Assembly (NCBI GenBank): GCA_023423835.1
Contig: JAFAEW010000009.1
Location: 1-20,673 of the forward strand
Direction: 5' to 3'
From: Bacteroidota bacterium
Lineage (GTDB): Bacteria > Bacteroidota > Bacteroidia > Chitinophagales > Chitinophagaceae
Length of the DNA stretch: 20,673 nucleotides
The notes beneath the pieces were generated by a model. It saw only the letters and a program-made list of their open reading frames with translations. It was not told the DNA's origin and made no database searches. Shown here piece after piece: positions 7,731 to 15,072 of the stretch. Positions within the stretch are counted from its first letter, which is position 1. The number at the start of each line of letters is the position of its first letter. The position numbers and the translations under genes are program-made.

Positions 7731-8276
7731 ATGCAAACAAACATCTTACATCCCTGGCATGGGATTCCGGCCGGAGAAAACGCTCCGCGAATTGTAAATG
7801 CGGTGATTGAAATTCCGATGGGAAACAGAGTGAAATACGAAATTGACAAACAAAGCGGATTGTTGAAATTAGACCGGGTGGTTTATTCATCTTTCCATTA
7901 CCCCTCAAATTACGGATTCATCCCGCAATCTTATGGTGAGGACAAAGATCCACTCGATATTCTGGTGCTTTCAGGACAAAGTATACAACCGATGTGTCTG
8001 GTGGATGCAAAGGTTATAGGAGTAATGCAAATGATCGATAACGGCGATGCAGATGATAAGATCATTGCAGTAGCTGCAACAGACCCGTCGATCAACTACA
8101 TCAACAATATCGAGGAACTTCCGCAACATTTCTTTTCAGAACTTCGCCATTTCTTTGAAGAATACAAAAGGCTCGAGAAGAAAACCGTGAAGGTGGAGGA
8201 ATTTGGTGATAAATCGCATGCACTAAAGATCATTTCAGACGCGCTGGAACGCTATAAGAAAACTTTCCAGTCATAA
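7731..8276 (+). CDS. ppa: Inorganic pyrophosphatase, family I
   Basis: A 181-residue soluble cytoplasmic enzyme (E. coli Ppa is 175). Conserved blocks include IEIPMGNRVKYEID (27-40), SSFHYPSNYGFIPQSYG (53-69), the metal-binding signature D71-K-D73-P-L-D76, and the acidic loop DNGDADDKIIAV (103-114). It hydrolyses pyrophosphate to two phosphates with Mg2+, pulling biosynthetic reactions forward. The signature has K at its second position, where G, S, D or N is common. Start ATG 7731 is preferred over the TTG one codon upstream. The gene appears to have its own -7 box and is followed by a separate small gene. Confidence 0.95.
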   Translation: MQTNILHPWHGIPAGENAPRIVNAVIEIPMGNRVKYEIDKQSGLLKLDRVVYSSFHYPSNYGFIPQSYGEDKDPLDILVLSGQSIQPMCLVDAKVIGVMQMIDNGDADDKIIAVAATDPSINYINNIEELPQHFFSELRHFFEEYKRLEKKTVKVEEFGDKSHALKIISDALERYKKTFQS

Positions 8277-8302
8277 TTCAAGGGTTTTAGTAGAATGCTT
8301 CT

Positions 8303-8310
8303 TATTTTTG
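8303..8310 (+). promoter_or_regulatory. Candidate -7 box for the 52-residue membrane microprotein
   Basis: TATTTTTG is a full match to TAnnTTTG, 15 bases before the ATG at 8326. The transcript would have a leader of about 10 bases. Confidence 0.35.
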
Positions 8311-8325
8311 TAAAAATTACTTGAT

Positions 8326-8484
8326 ATGGAATATCCAAAATCTACCCGCAAATACTGGTTGTACTTTTTCTTGTGGCTGGCGTTTATTATATTCTTATTG
8401 ATCATGCCCAACTTGCGGCCGTTTTTTTGGATAGCATTGCCGGGTACGGTTACCTATTTTGCACTTGCGATGAGATTGGTATAA
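8326..8484 (+). CDS. Unrecognised 52-residue membrane microprotein
   Basis: A short open frame from ATG 8326 to TAA 8484. It begins with a basic, soluble N-terminus (MEYPKSTRKY), then a hydrophobic aromatic stretch (about 11-29), a turn with NLRP (29-32), and a second hydrophobic stretch (about 33-49), ending AMRLV. This predicts a two-helix hairpin in the inner membrane. Support for a real gene: the codons encode a coherent membrane topology with positive charges before the first helix and in the loop, a -7 box lies just upstream, and an intrinsic terminator begins 21 bases after the stop. I recognise no family. It could be a regulator of a membrane complex or a small stress protein, but nothing in the sequence says which. 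Confidence 0.65.
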   Translation: MEYPKSTRKYWLYFFLWLAFIIFLLIMPNLRPFFWIALPGTVTYFALAMRLV

Positions 8485-8505
8485 TATTGAAAAATCTATT
8501 TTAAG

Positions 8506-8535
8506 GCCACTGCATTTTTTGTGCGTGGCTTTTTT
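8506..8535 (+). terminator. Intrinsic terminator after the microprotein gene
   Basis: Stem GCCAC (8506-8510) with GTGGC (8525-8529), extended inside by GCA (8512-8514) with TGC (8522-8524) past a one-base bulge. A six-T run (8530-8535) follows. Confidence 0.8.
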
Positions 8536-8574
8536 GTTTGATAGCCTATTGTAATTTCACCTTAAAAAAAAAGT

Positions 8575-9894
8575 ATGACACATCGTTTTAATTTCCTCCT
8601 GCTTCTGTTATTGTCTTTCCAGGCGGTGGAATCGCAAAATAATTTCGAGCAACTCGACAACTATTTCGATACGATTCAAAAGTATCAGAAGGCAATGGGA
8701 ACCGTAGCCCTTGCAAAGGATGGAAAGATTACTTATATGCGATCTTTTGGATTCACTGACCTGGAAAACAAAAGTCAGGACAATGACAGTACCGAATACC
8801 GGATCGGGTCGATCAGCAAAACTTTCACCGCTGTTTTGATCTTAAAAACGGTCGATAAAAACAAACTGACGATTGATCAAACAATCGATAAATGGTTTCC
8901 GTCTATCCCCAATGCAAAATTGATTACCGTCAGTGATCTGTTGTACCACCGGAGTGGTATTCATAATTTCACCGATGATTCTACCTATCTTGAATGGAAT
9001 ACAAAACCCAAAAGCGAGAGCGAGTTGTTGTCACTCATTGAAAAAGGAGGTAGTGATTTTGATCCCGGAACCAAAATGGCATACAGCAATTCAAATTATG
9101 TTTTGTTGAGCATCTTACTCGAAAAAATAAATCAGAAGACCTACGAGCAATTATTGAATGAAGAAATTATTCAACCGTTGCAGCTACAACGCACCTATTA
9201 CGGAAAGAAGATAAATCCTGCAAACAATGAAAGTTACTCCTATACCTTCAACGGTCAGGGGTTTGAAAAGTCCACGGAAACGGATATGTCGATCCCACGC
9301 GGAGCCGGAGCAATTGTTTCAACACCAACGGATCTTATCAAATTTATCAATGCACTCTTCAAAGGTCAACTACTCACACAAAAAACTTTTGAGTTGATGA
9401 CCACGCCAAAAGATAATTTTGGAATGGGACTATTCAAAGTGCCATTTGGTAATAAAACCGGCTGGGGACATACCGGAGGGATTGATGGATTCAGATCGGT
9501 ATTTTCTTATTTTCCTTCAGACAGCATCAGCTATGCACTCTGCACCAACGGAGCGGCCATCAATCCAAATGATATTTCGATAGCAGTATTAAGCGCGGCC
9601 AACGGATTGGAAGTAAAACTTCCTGATTTTTCTTCAGCATTCCTGTCTCCCGAACAGCTCGTGAAATATACAGGAACTTATGTGAGTAAGGATTTGCCGT
9701 TAAAAATAACCGTGTCAGTAAAAGAGGGCAATCTCATTGCACAGGCAACCGGCCAGTCTTCCTTTATTTTAACGGCCAAAGGAGAAGATAAATTTGTGTT
9801 TGACGCTGCCGGGCTAACAATGGAATTCAGACCGGCTGCAAACGAAATGACACTGATTCAGGGCGGAAAAACTTTTGCATTCAAAAAAGAATAA
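8575..9894 (+). CDS. Secreted serine hydrolase, class C beta-lactamase / esterase family
   Basis: A 439-residue exported protein. Residues 1-21 form a signal peptide ending in ESQ. The catalytic motifs are S79-I-S-K82 (SxxK), Y170-S-N172 (YxN) and H299-T-G301 (the KTG equivalent, within GHTGGIDG). This set defines the AmpC / D-alanyl-D-alanine carboxypeptidase / esterase EstB group. Many such proteins in Bacteroidota are peptidases or esterases of unknown substrate, not resistance enzymes. After the catalytic domain, residues about 345-439 form a beta-rich C-terminal domain, common in this group. The gene starts 90 bases after the previous one, beyond a terminator, so it has its own promoter. 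A hexosaminidase gene follows 181 bases downstream. That gap holds a 6-bp hairpin (9944-9959) without a T-run. Confidence 0.9.
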   Translation: MTHRFNFLLLLLLSFQAVESQNNFEQLDNYFDTIQKYQKAMGTVALAKDGKITYMRSFGFTDLENKSQDNDSTEYRIGSISKTFTAVLILKTVDKNKLTIDQTIDKWFPSIPNAKLITVSDLLYHRSGIHNFTDDSTYLEWNTKPKSESELLSLIEKGGSDFDPGTKMAYSNSNYVLLSILLEKINQKTYEQLLNEEIIQPLQLQRTYYGKKINPANNESYSYTFNGQGFEKSTETDMSIPRGAGAIVSTPTDLIKFINALFKGQLLTQKTFELMTTPKDNFGMGLFKVPFGNKTGWGHTGGIDGFRSVFSYFPSDSISYALCTNGAAINPNDISIAVLSAANGLEVKLPDFSSAFLSPEQLVKYTGTYVSKDLPLKITVSVKEGNLIAQATGQSSFILTAKGEDKFVFDAAGLTMEFRPAANEMTLIQGGKTFAFKKE

Positions 9895-10075
9895 ACGGGT
9901 AACAGGAACGCCATTTGTGCTCCAAATTTTTGAAACCTACCCAGTTCTTAAGCAAGAACCTTGCACCGATGGGTTGAAAGAATTTGCAAAAGAGCTTTTC
10001 GTTATTAAATCTCCAACCAAATCCTTCGGGAATCTTTATTTACTTTGCTTTTTAGCCGGAAAAACAAAATCATTG

Positions 10076-12382
10076 ATGAAAAAATTAAAACCAGCTTTCA
10101 GCATCGTTTTTTTACTGCTGATGATTTCAGTACAGGCACAGCAAAATCCTGTAATTCCGAGACCGCAAAAAATAGAATGGAAAGCCGGAAGTTTCAACTT
10201 TAGCCCGTGCATCGACTGGCAATTTGATAATGACAATAAAGAATTACAATGGGCACTCCGTCCGCTATTTGAGCGGCTACAGACTGCAGCAGGCATTAAA
10301 AAGGAAGATGCGGTTAATTGTAAAAGCCGATCAAAATTTTCTGTTGTCCTCGATAATTCTATCAAAAATTCTGAGGGATATATTTTAGATGTTGATCCCG
10401 GGAAAATTGCCATAAAGGCACAAAAACCCGCCGGCGTTTTCTACGCTGTTCAAAGTTTGCTACAATTACTGCCCGTAGAAATTGAATCGCAAAAAGTAGT
10501 AACAACGGTGGCATGGAAAGTTCCGGCCGTTTACATTGAGGATGCGCCAACGTTTGCTTATCGCGGATTAATGCTCGATGTTGCCCGTCATTTTATGACT
10601 GTTGATTCCGTAAAGCGCTTTATCGATCTGATTGCCATGCAAAAAAACAATCGCTTTCACTGGCATCTGACCGACAGCCAGGGATGGCGTTTTGAAAGTA
10701 AAAAATATCCGAAACTAACGGAAATAGGGGCGTACAGAAAGGGAACACCGCTCAACACAACTTACGATTACAACAGCCGTCCCGATGACACGCTATATGG
10801 TGGCTATTACACGCAGGATGAAATGCGGGATGTAGTGGAATATGCAAAAGAGCGCTTTGTTACAGTTATTCCCGAAATTGAAATGCCGGCGCATTCAAGA
10901 GCGGCACTGGCTTCTTATCCTGAGTTGGCCTGTCTTGATAGCAATGGCCATCCGTTTCCATATCCCCAACAAATTCAGGATGAATATTGTACGAAAGACG
11001 AAACCTTTACATTTCTTACGAATATTCTGTCCGAAGTGATGGCGATTTTCCCGTCAGAATACATTCATATTGCCGGCGATGAAGCAGCAAAAGACAACTG
11101 GAAAAAATGTCCCGACGATGTGAAAAGAATGAAAGACGAAGGATTGAAGAATGTGGAAGAACTGCAAAGCTATTTTGTAAAACGAATTGCGAATTTTGTA
11201 AACAGCAATGGCCGAAAAGTGATCGGATGGGATGAGATCATGCAGGGCGGACTTGCTCCCGGTGCTACCGTAATGAGCTGGACCGGAATTGAGAACGGCA
11301 TCATCGCTGCCAAAGACCACCATAACGTCATCATGACTCCGGGCGGATATTGTTATTTCGATCATTACCAGTCCGATGCTCCGGGAGAACCGGTTGCCTG
11401 GGGCGGATATACGCCGCTTCCAAAGGTTTACAGTTATAATCCCGTTCCAAATGAGCTGAATAAGGAACAGGCGAAATATATTATGGGAGCCCAGGGAAAT
11501 TTGTGGAGAGAATTTATTCCCACTGCATCGAAGGCAGAATATATGGTTTTCCCACGTTCAATTGCTTTGGCAGAAGTGACCTGGAGCGACAGCACCAAAA
11601 AAAATAATGGGGATTTTATCCGGCGGCTAATGCCATATTTGAAACGGCTCGATTATCATAACGTAAATTATTCGAGGCATTTATTTGAATTGAAGATGAA
11701 GGATTCAATAGCTGCAGACGGCAGTGTGATGGTAACGCTAAGCGGAGCAGGAGAAGAGAATAATATCTATTATACGACAGACGGAAGCGAACCCGATATC
11801 CGATCAGCAATTTATGATAAGCCTGTGTCAATTACCAGAAGCAGTTTGATAAGAGCAGCCGTAATCATTGACGGAAGTATCGTGGATCAATTAAAGCGGA
11901 ACTTTGTAATGCATAAAGGGGTTGCGAAAAAAGCAACTTTGGTCAATCCGCCAAGTACTTATTACAACAAAGGTGGAAACGATGCCTGGCACAACGGAAG
12001 CATTGGAAGTGACGAACGGTTTGGTGATGACGAATGGCTCGGCTGGAGTGGGAAAGAGTTTGATGGAACAATTGATTTCGGAACGCCGGTGGAAGTTTCA
12101 AACTTAAAAACACGTTTCTTTCATCAACCCTCGTCATGGATTTGGATGCCTGAAAAATTAGCCGTGATGGTTTCTGATGATGGAAAGAATTTCAAAACAG
12201 TTTCAGATAAAGAATTTCAGGCGCCAAAAGATCAGGGCGCTGTGCCCGTGAGCATCTCGTGGACGCCGGTGAAAACGAGATACCTCCGCCTCATTGCCAC
12301 TCCATTACAAAAGATACCTGAAAACTACGGTAATGCAGGAGGCAAGGGATGGCTATTTGTGGATGAAATGATAGTGGAATGA
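10076..12382 (+). CDS. Beta-N-acetylhexosaminidase, glycoside hydrolase family 20
   Basis: A 768-residue secreted enzyme with a signal peptide (1-22, ending AQ). An N-terminal GH20b-like domain (about 24-155) precedes the catalytic barrel (about 158-510). In the barrel lie FHWHLTDSQGWR (194-205), EIEMPAHSRA (267-276), the catalytic pair D335-E336 in HIAGDEA, SWTG (401-404), and GAQGNLW (471-477). A chitobiase-like beta-sandwich follows (YYTTDGSEP, 565-573), then a C-terminal discoidin-like carbohydrate-binding domain (about 618-768). It removes terminal GlcNAc or GalNAc from chitin oligomers or host-type glycans, using substrate-assisted catalysis. The frame is open upstream to 9875, but ATG 10076 starts the signal peptide. 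The window holds no other polysaccharide-utilisation genes, so the exact substrate is open. Confidence 0.94.
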   Translation: MKKLKPAFSIVFLLLMISVQAQQNPVIPRPQKIEWKAGSFNFSPCIDWQFDNDNKELQWALRPLFERLQTAAGIKKEDAVNCKSRSKFSVVLDNSIKNSEGYILDVDPGKIAIKAQKPAGVFYAVQSLLQLLPVEIESQKVVTTVAWKVPAVYIEDAPTFAYRGLMLDVARHFMTVDSVKRFIDLIAMQKNNRFHWHLTDSQGWRFESKKYPKLTEIGAYRKGTPLNTTYDYNSRPDDTLYGGYYTQDEMRDVVEYAKERFVTVIPEIEMPAHSRAALASYPELACLDSNGHPFPYPQQIQDEYCTKDETFTFLTNILSEVMAIFPSEYIHIAGDEAAKDNWKKCPDDVKRMKDEGLKNVEELQSYFVKRIANFVNSNGRKVIGWDEIMQGGLAPGATVMSWTGIENGIIAAKDHHNVIMTPGGYCYFDHYQSDAPGEPVAWGGYTPLPKVYSYNPVPNELNKEQAKYIMGAQGNLWREFIPTASKAEYMVFPRSIALAEVTWSDSTKKNNGDFIRRLMPYLKRLDYHNVNYSRHLFELKMKDSIAADGSVMVTLSGAGEENNIYYTTDGSEPDIRSAIYDKPVSITRSSLIRAAVIIDGSIVDQLKRNFVMHKGVAKKATLVNPPSTYYNKGGNDAWHNGSIGSDERFGDDEWLGWSGKEFDGTIDFGTPVEVSNLKTRFFHQPSSWIWMPEKLAVMVSDDGKNFKTVSDKEFQAPKDQGAVPVSISWTPVKTRYLRLIATPLQKIPENYGNAGGKGWLFVDEMIVE

Positions 12383-13176
12383 TAAACTATTCCCCGTTGG
12401 CCTGTCGTCACGGCGCAAGTTGTTGGACAGCGACCAACAGCTGCAATTTTCTTTTTGAATTGATACGAAAATCCAGTCGTAAGAAAGAGGCTTTTTTCAA
12501 GAATTAAAGACCTGCCAAGGGCGAGGTCAATTTGCAAGCGTGGATTAATGAGATAGGTAATTCCGGCATCCACATTCTGATCGGGTTTTTCATTATTAAA
12601 ATACTGAGCATAATATTCGAGAAAAACAGAAGTTTTATCACCAAATTGGGCGCCGGTTTCAAAAGTGAATACAAGGTCTTTAAACCAACTCGTTGTGCCA
12701 AGATTATAAGCGATAAAATACTTATCGTTAATATCATGATTGAAAGCAATAATGAGTTCGAGCGGAATTTTATTGGTCTGCAGGTCTTTTGAACCGAGCT
12801 TTTCAAAAGTGGCTGTTGCAAGTAAGCTTATTGAGGGAATGATTTTATCCGCTTCCAATAATTTCTGTTTTAAAGTTAGCATTATGGGTTGTAAAAGAAA
12901 TTTAGAATCGTAGCTTCCAAAGGAAACGGAAGTTCGCAACTCCGTTTTATTAAACAGTCCGTACCTTAAAATAAAATCATTCTGAATGGTTTTATCACCA
13001 ACCAAAAACCCATCCGAAAATTGAAAGCTGCCTTTTGGAATAATTGAAGTGCCTTCAGTTTGATCAGGACGGTCAGCTTCAATCGCATCTTCATTTTGGC
13101 CAAAATTGACATTGGAAAAAAGCAAAAGATGCCCAATAAAAAGAAGCCGAAAAAATATTTTTAATTTTCCTTCCAT
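12325..13176 (-). CDS. Beta-barrel outer-membrane protein with an aberrant C-terminal tail
   Basis: A 283-residue protein with a signal peptide (1-26, ending FGQ). The N-terminal EADRPDQTEGTSIIPKGSFQ region and alternating strands through residue 240 fit the outer-membrane 'transporter / MetA-pathway of phenol degradation' family. Its function is generally unknown. The barrel would normally end near TTGFSYQF (233-240), where a terminal aromatic closes the last strand. Here the frame runs on for 43 more residues (241-283), crosses a hairpin repeat, and overlaps the last 58 bases of the convergent hexosaminidase. The tail is Cys-, Thr- and Pro-rich and barrel-unlike, which suggests loss of the original stop. 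The start overlaps the thermonuclease stop by 16 bases, so translation is probably coupled. Confidence 0.72.
   Translation of the reverse strand: MEGKLKIFFRLLFIGHLLLFSNVNFGQNEDAIEADRPDQTEGTSIIPKGSFQFSDGFLVGDKTIQNDFILRYGLFNKTELRTSVSFGSYDSKFLLQPIMLTLKQKLLEADKIIPSISLLATATFEKLGSKDLQTNKIPLELIIAFNHDINDKYFIAYNLGTTSWFKDLVFTFETGAQFGDKTSVFLEYYAQYFNNEKPDQNVDAGITYLINPRLQIDLALGRSLILEKSLFLTTGFSYQFKKKIAAVGRCPTTCAVTTGQRGIVYHSTIISSTNSHPLPPALP
12394..12441. repeat. Structured repeat-like element at a convergent gene end
   Basis: Two nested or adjacent hairpins: CCGT (12394-12397) with ACGG (12410-12413), and TGTTGG (12421-12426) with CCAACA (12434-12439), the latter extendable to 8 bp through a G-T wobble. 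GTTGG also occurs at 12396-12400. It lies between the hexosaminidase stop and the barrel end of the outer-membrane protein and encodes the start of that protein's odd tail. It looks like a short dispersed element, but only one copy is in the window. Confidence 0.5.
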
Positions 13177-13652
13177 AATCCTTTTTGTTTTTTCATAGCT
13201 TCTCGTTGCAGCTTTAGAAAAAGATCTGCATATTTTACGTTTGGCGGAACCGTCATCACCGTTGCATATCCTTCCTTTATCAAAATTAAATTTACAAAAC
13301 TTCCGTCTTCGAGATAAACATACGCCAATGTTCTTTTAAACCGGTCATATCTTCCTACATCAAATTCAAGGCGCACTTTTTTGTTTAATAAAAGTTTGGT
13401 TGCAAATGCCTTTGATTCTTTTCCGAACGCACCGATTGCTTTATTGCGGGATTTTCTTGATTCAGGCGCATCGATTCCGATCAACCTTATTTTCAGGCCT
13501 TTTTCCGATCCATCGTCAATCCAAAAAGTATCCCCATCGACTACTTTTGTTACGACGAAAAATTGATAATCGCCGTTCTTTAAATGTTGATTACACCATA
13601 AAAGATTGCCGGATGATAGTAGCAGAAGGAGAAAGCTTATCGCGAGTTTCAT
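13161..13652 (-). CDS. Secreted thermonuclease (staphylococcal nuclease-like)
   Basis: A 163-residue nuclease. Residues 1-20 are a signal sequence, and the Cys20 at its end may be a poor lipobox. The SNase domain spans about 30-162. VVDGDTF (37-43) supplies a calcium-binding aspartate. RLIGIDAPES (56-65) holds the catalytic arginine R56 and glutamate E64. DRFKRTLAYVY (103-113) holds the second catalytic arginine R107. The family cleaves DNA and RNA with Ca2+ to 3'-phosphate ends, outside the cytoplasm. ATG 13652 is preferred to the upstream ATG at 13682, because it places the hydrophobic core right after a short basic start. The stop at 13161 lies inside the next gene, the outer-membrane barrel, with a 16-base overlap. 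It may feed on environmental DNA or trim surface DNA. Confidence 0.92.
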   Translation of the reverse strand: MKLAISFLLLLLSSGNLLWCNQHLKNGDYQFFVVTKVVDGDTFWIDDGSEKGLKIRLIGIDAPESRKSRNKAIGAFGKESKAFATKLLLNKKVRLEFDVGRYDRFKRTLAYVYLEDGSFVNLILIKEGYATVMTVPPNVKYADLFLKLQREAMKKQKGLWKEN

Positions 13653-13732
13653 CTTTAAAAATAGAATAAATACTGCATCCAATTGCTAACGCTTAGAATC
13701 GGAAATCTGAAGCAGTAACGTGGCTTTGTTTT

Positions 13733-13752
13733 CCTGCTTATTTTATAGCAGG
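13733..13752. repeat. Small hairpin between the unknown operon and the nuclease
   Basis: CCTGCT (13733-13738) and AGCAGG (13747-13752) form a perfect 6-bp stem with an 8-base loop, 7 bases past the stop of the 210-residue secreted protein. The minus strand has no T-run after it, so termination there would be weak. Confidence 0.35.
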
Positions 13753-13758
13753 TTTACT

Positions 13759-14391
13759 TTAATCCATTTCATCCTTAAAAATCTCATGGAAATTATTTCT
13801 GATCTGTAACTCATTTTTCCTTCCCGGAATTACCGCCTTACAGCACTCTTCGAAAAACCCGGGAGCATAAAACGACAGTGATTTTATACCCTGTGGCGAT
13901 ACCAGAATAAATACATCCGTTCCGACGTCATAGACCTCGCAGTTCGGTCCTCCTTCAGGACATTTTGGTTCACCTAATGCGCCGTCATCCGGCAGATGCC
14001 AAATTGAATCATTAGAAACAATTTCCTGCCATTTCAATTCCAAAATAGAATCCTGATTGTATTTCGTCTTTGGCAGAAAGTAGCGGTTAGTGTCGGGAAT
14101 GGTTTGAGTAAAACGGATATGTTGCGTCACAAAAAAAAGCTTTAGCACATCCGGATTTAGTCCTGCCCGTCGGTACGGAGACCTGTAAGTATAAAGATAA
14201 TAGCTTGTATCGTTCTTACTGATGATAAAATAATTCGGTTCAATATGCCAGTTGGAGGTAGGAAAATAAATGATCGTACTGTCAAAATTGTTCTCCAGAA
14301 AATCAAATAGCGGAGTCTTTTCAAAACCCTGGCTCTTAACGGAAGAAAAAAATACAAGTACCAGGATAGACAAAGAGGTTTTCTTGTTCAT
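13759..14391 (-). CDS. Secreted protein of unknown family
   Basis: A 210-residue protein I do not recognise. Residues 1-21 are a signal peptide ending KSQ, so the mature part is periplasmic or released. It is rich in aromatic and polar residues with short strands (YFIISKNDTSYYLYTYR, 54-70). It has four cysteines in two groups, C144 and C151 around a PEGGPN loop, and C183-C184, which could form two disulfides. No catalytic motif stands out. It starts 11 bases after the 217-residue unknown gene on the same strand and is the last gene of a three-gene unit. It may interact with the lipoprotein encoded first in that unit, but this is context only. It could be a lineage-restricted hypothetical protein. 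Confidence 0.68.
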   Translation of the reverse strand: MNKKTSLSILVLVFFSSVKSQGFEKTPLFDFLENNFDSTIIYFPTSNWHIEPNYFIISKNDTSYYLYTYRSPYRRAGLNPDVLKLFFVTQHIRFTQTIPDTNRYFLPKTKYNQDSILELKWQEIVSNDSIWHLPDDGALGEPKCPEGGPNCEVYDVGTDVFILVSPQGIKSLSFYAPGFFEECCKAVIPGRKNELQIRNNFHEIFKDEMD

Positions 14392-14402
14392 ATGGCAACA
14401 AG

Positions 14403-15056
14403 TTAATCAAGTACTTCAACATCTTCATACGAAATGAATCCGTCAAATAAGAAGCTATAGATCGGATAGCTGTTGGCAGCAGTGCTTATATCTTCTGTCC
14501 TTGGAAATCCACCGACAACGTCATAATCAAAAAGGATCCTATGATTAATATATTTCTGGCGAAAATATTTCTGAATCAAAATTTGGACATTTTCTAATTC
14601 TTTTCCAGGTATTTCTGGTTTGCCGTTTTTCTTTGTAAAGAAAATTCTAAATACTATTACAGGAGGCGTTGGAGAGAGATCATTATAGAATCCATGAAAA
14701 GTATATGCATCTTCGTAATAGATGGTGTAATACGGACATAGCAGAGAAATATTTATAACAAGGGTTCGGGTATAACTCATTGATTCCTGGCTTTCATTAC
14801 CTACTTCAATTCGTGCCATGTATGAGGGAAACTGCAGATAGCCCATATCGAATACCGCATCCCCAAAATTCTCTTTTAATTCGTCAACTAATTTAGTCCA
14901 GGGAGAGGTTACTTCATCAATGAGCTCGTCTATTTTATTGGTTAGGATCAGATCTTGTTCCTTACACCCTGAGTAAGAGTACGCCAACGATGAACGTCCA
15001 ATTGGATAAAAATGGTGAACGCATTTTAGCAAACTTTCTAATAACTCAAAGTTCAT
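14403..15056 (-). CDS. Cytoplasmic protein of unknown family, immunity-like position
   Basis: A 217-residue protein with no signal peptide or membrane helix, so it is probably cytoplasmic. I do not recognise the family. It opens with a helical stretch (1-20), then an acidic helix LTNKIDELIDEV (38-49). Beta-rich segments follow (99-114, 131-142). The C-terminus is rich in aromatic and acidic residues and ends YEDVEVLD (210-217). The composition and mixed alpha-beta character resemble many small immunity proteins, but this is an impression and not a match. It lies 16 bases after the glycine-linker lipoprotein and 11 bases before the secreted protein, so the three are surely co-transcribed. Its being cytoplasmic while both neighbours are exported is the main reason to consider a protective role. 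Confidence 0.66.
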   Translation of the reverse strand: MNFELLESLLKCVHHFYPIGRSSLAYSYSGCKEQDLILTNKIDELIDEVTSPWTKLVDELKENFGDAVFDMGYLQFPSYMARIEVGNESQESMSYTRTLVINISLLCPYYTIYYEDAYTFHGFYNDLSPTPPVIVFRIFFTKKNGKPEIPGKELENVQILIQKYFRQKYINHRILFDYDVVGGFPRTEDISTAANSYPIYSFLFDGFISYEDVEVLD

Positions 15057-15072
15057 CGTTACGGAATTAAAA

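Noticed and set aside
9875..10075. In-frame open extension of the hexosaminidase upstream into the end of the class C hydrolase gene
   Set aside because: The signal peptide begins at ATG 10076, and the upstream residues show no domain. The open frame is probably chance.
13653..13682. Upstream start of the thermonuclease
   Set aside because: It would put ten residues, including an acidic one, before the basic signal-peptide start at ATG 13652.
14157..14357. Alternate-frame open reading inside the 210-residue secreted protein gene
   Set aside because: It is nested in another frame of a gene with a clear signal peptide and operon spacing, and has no features of its own.
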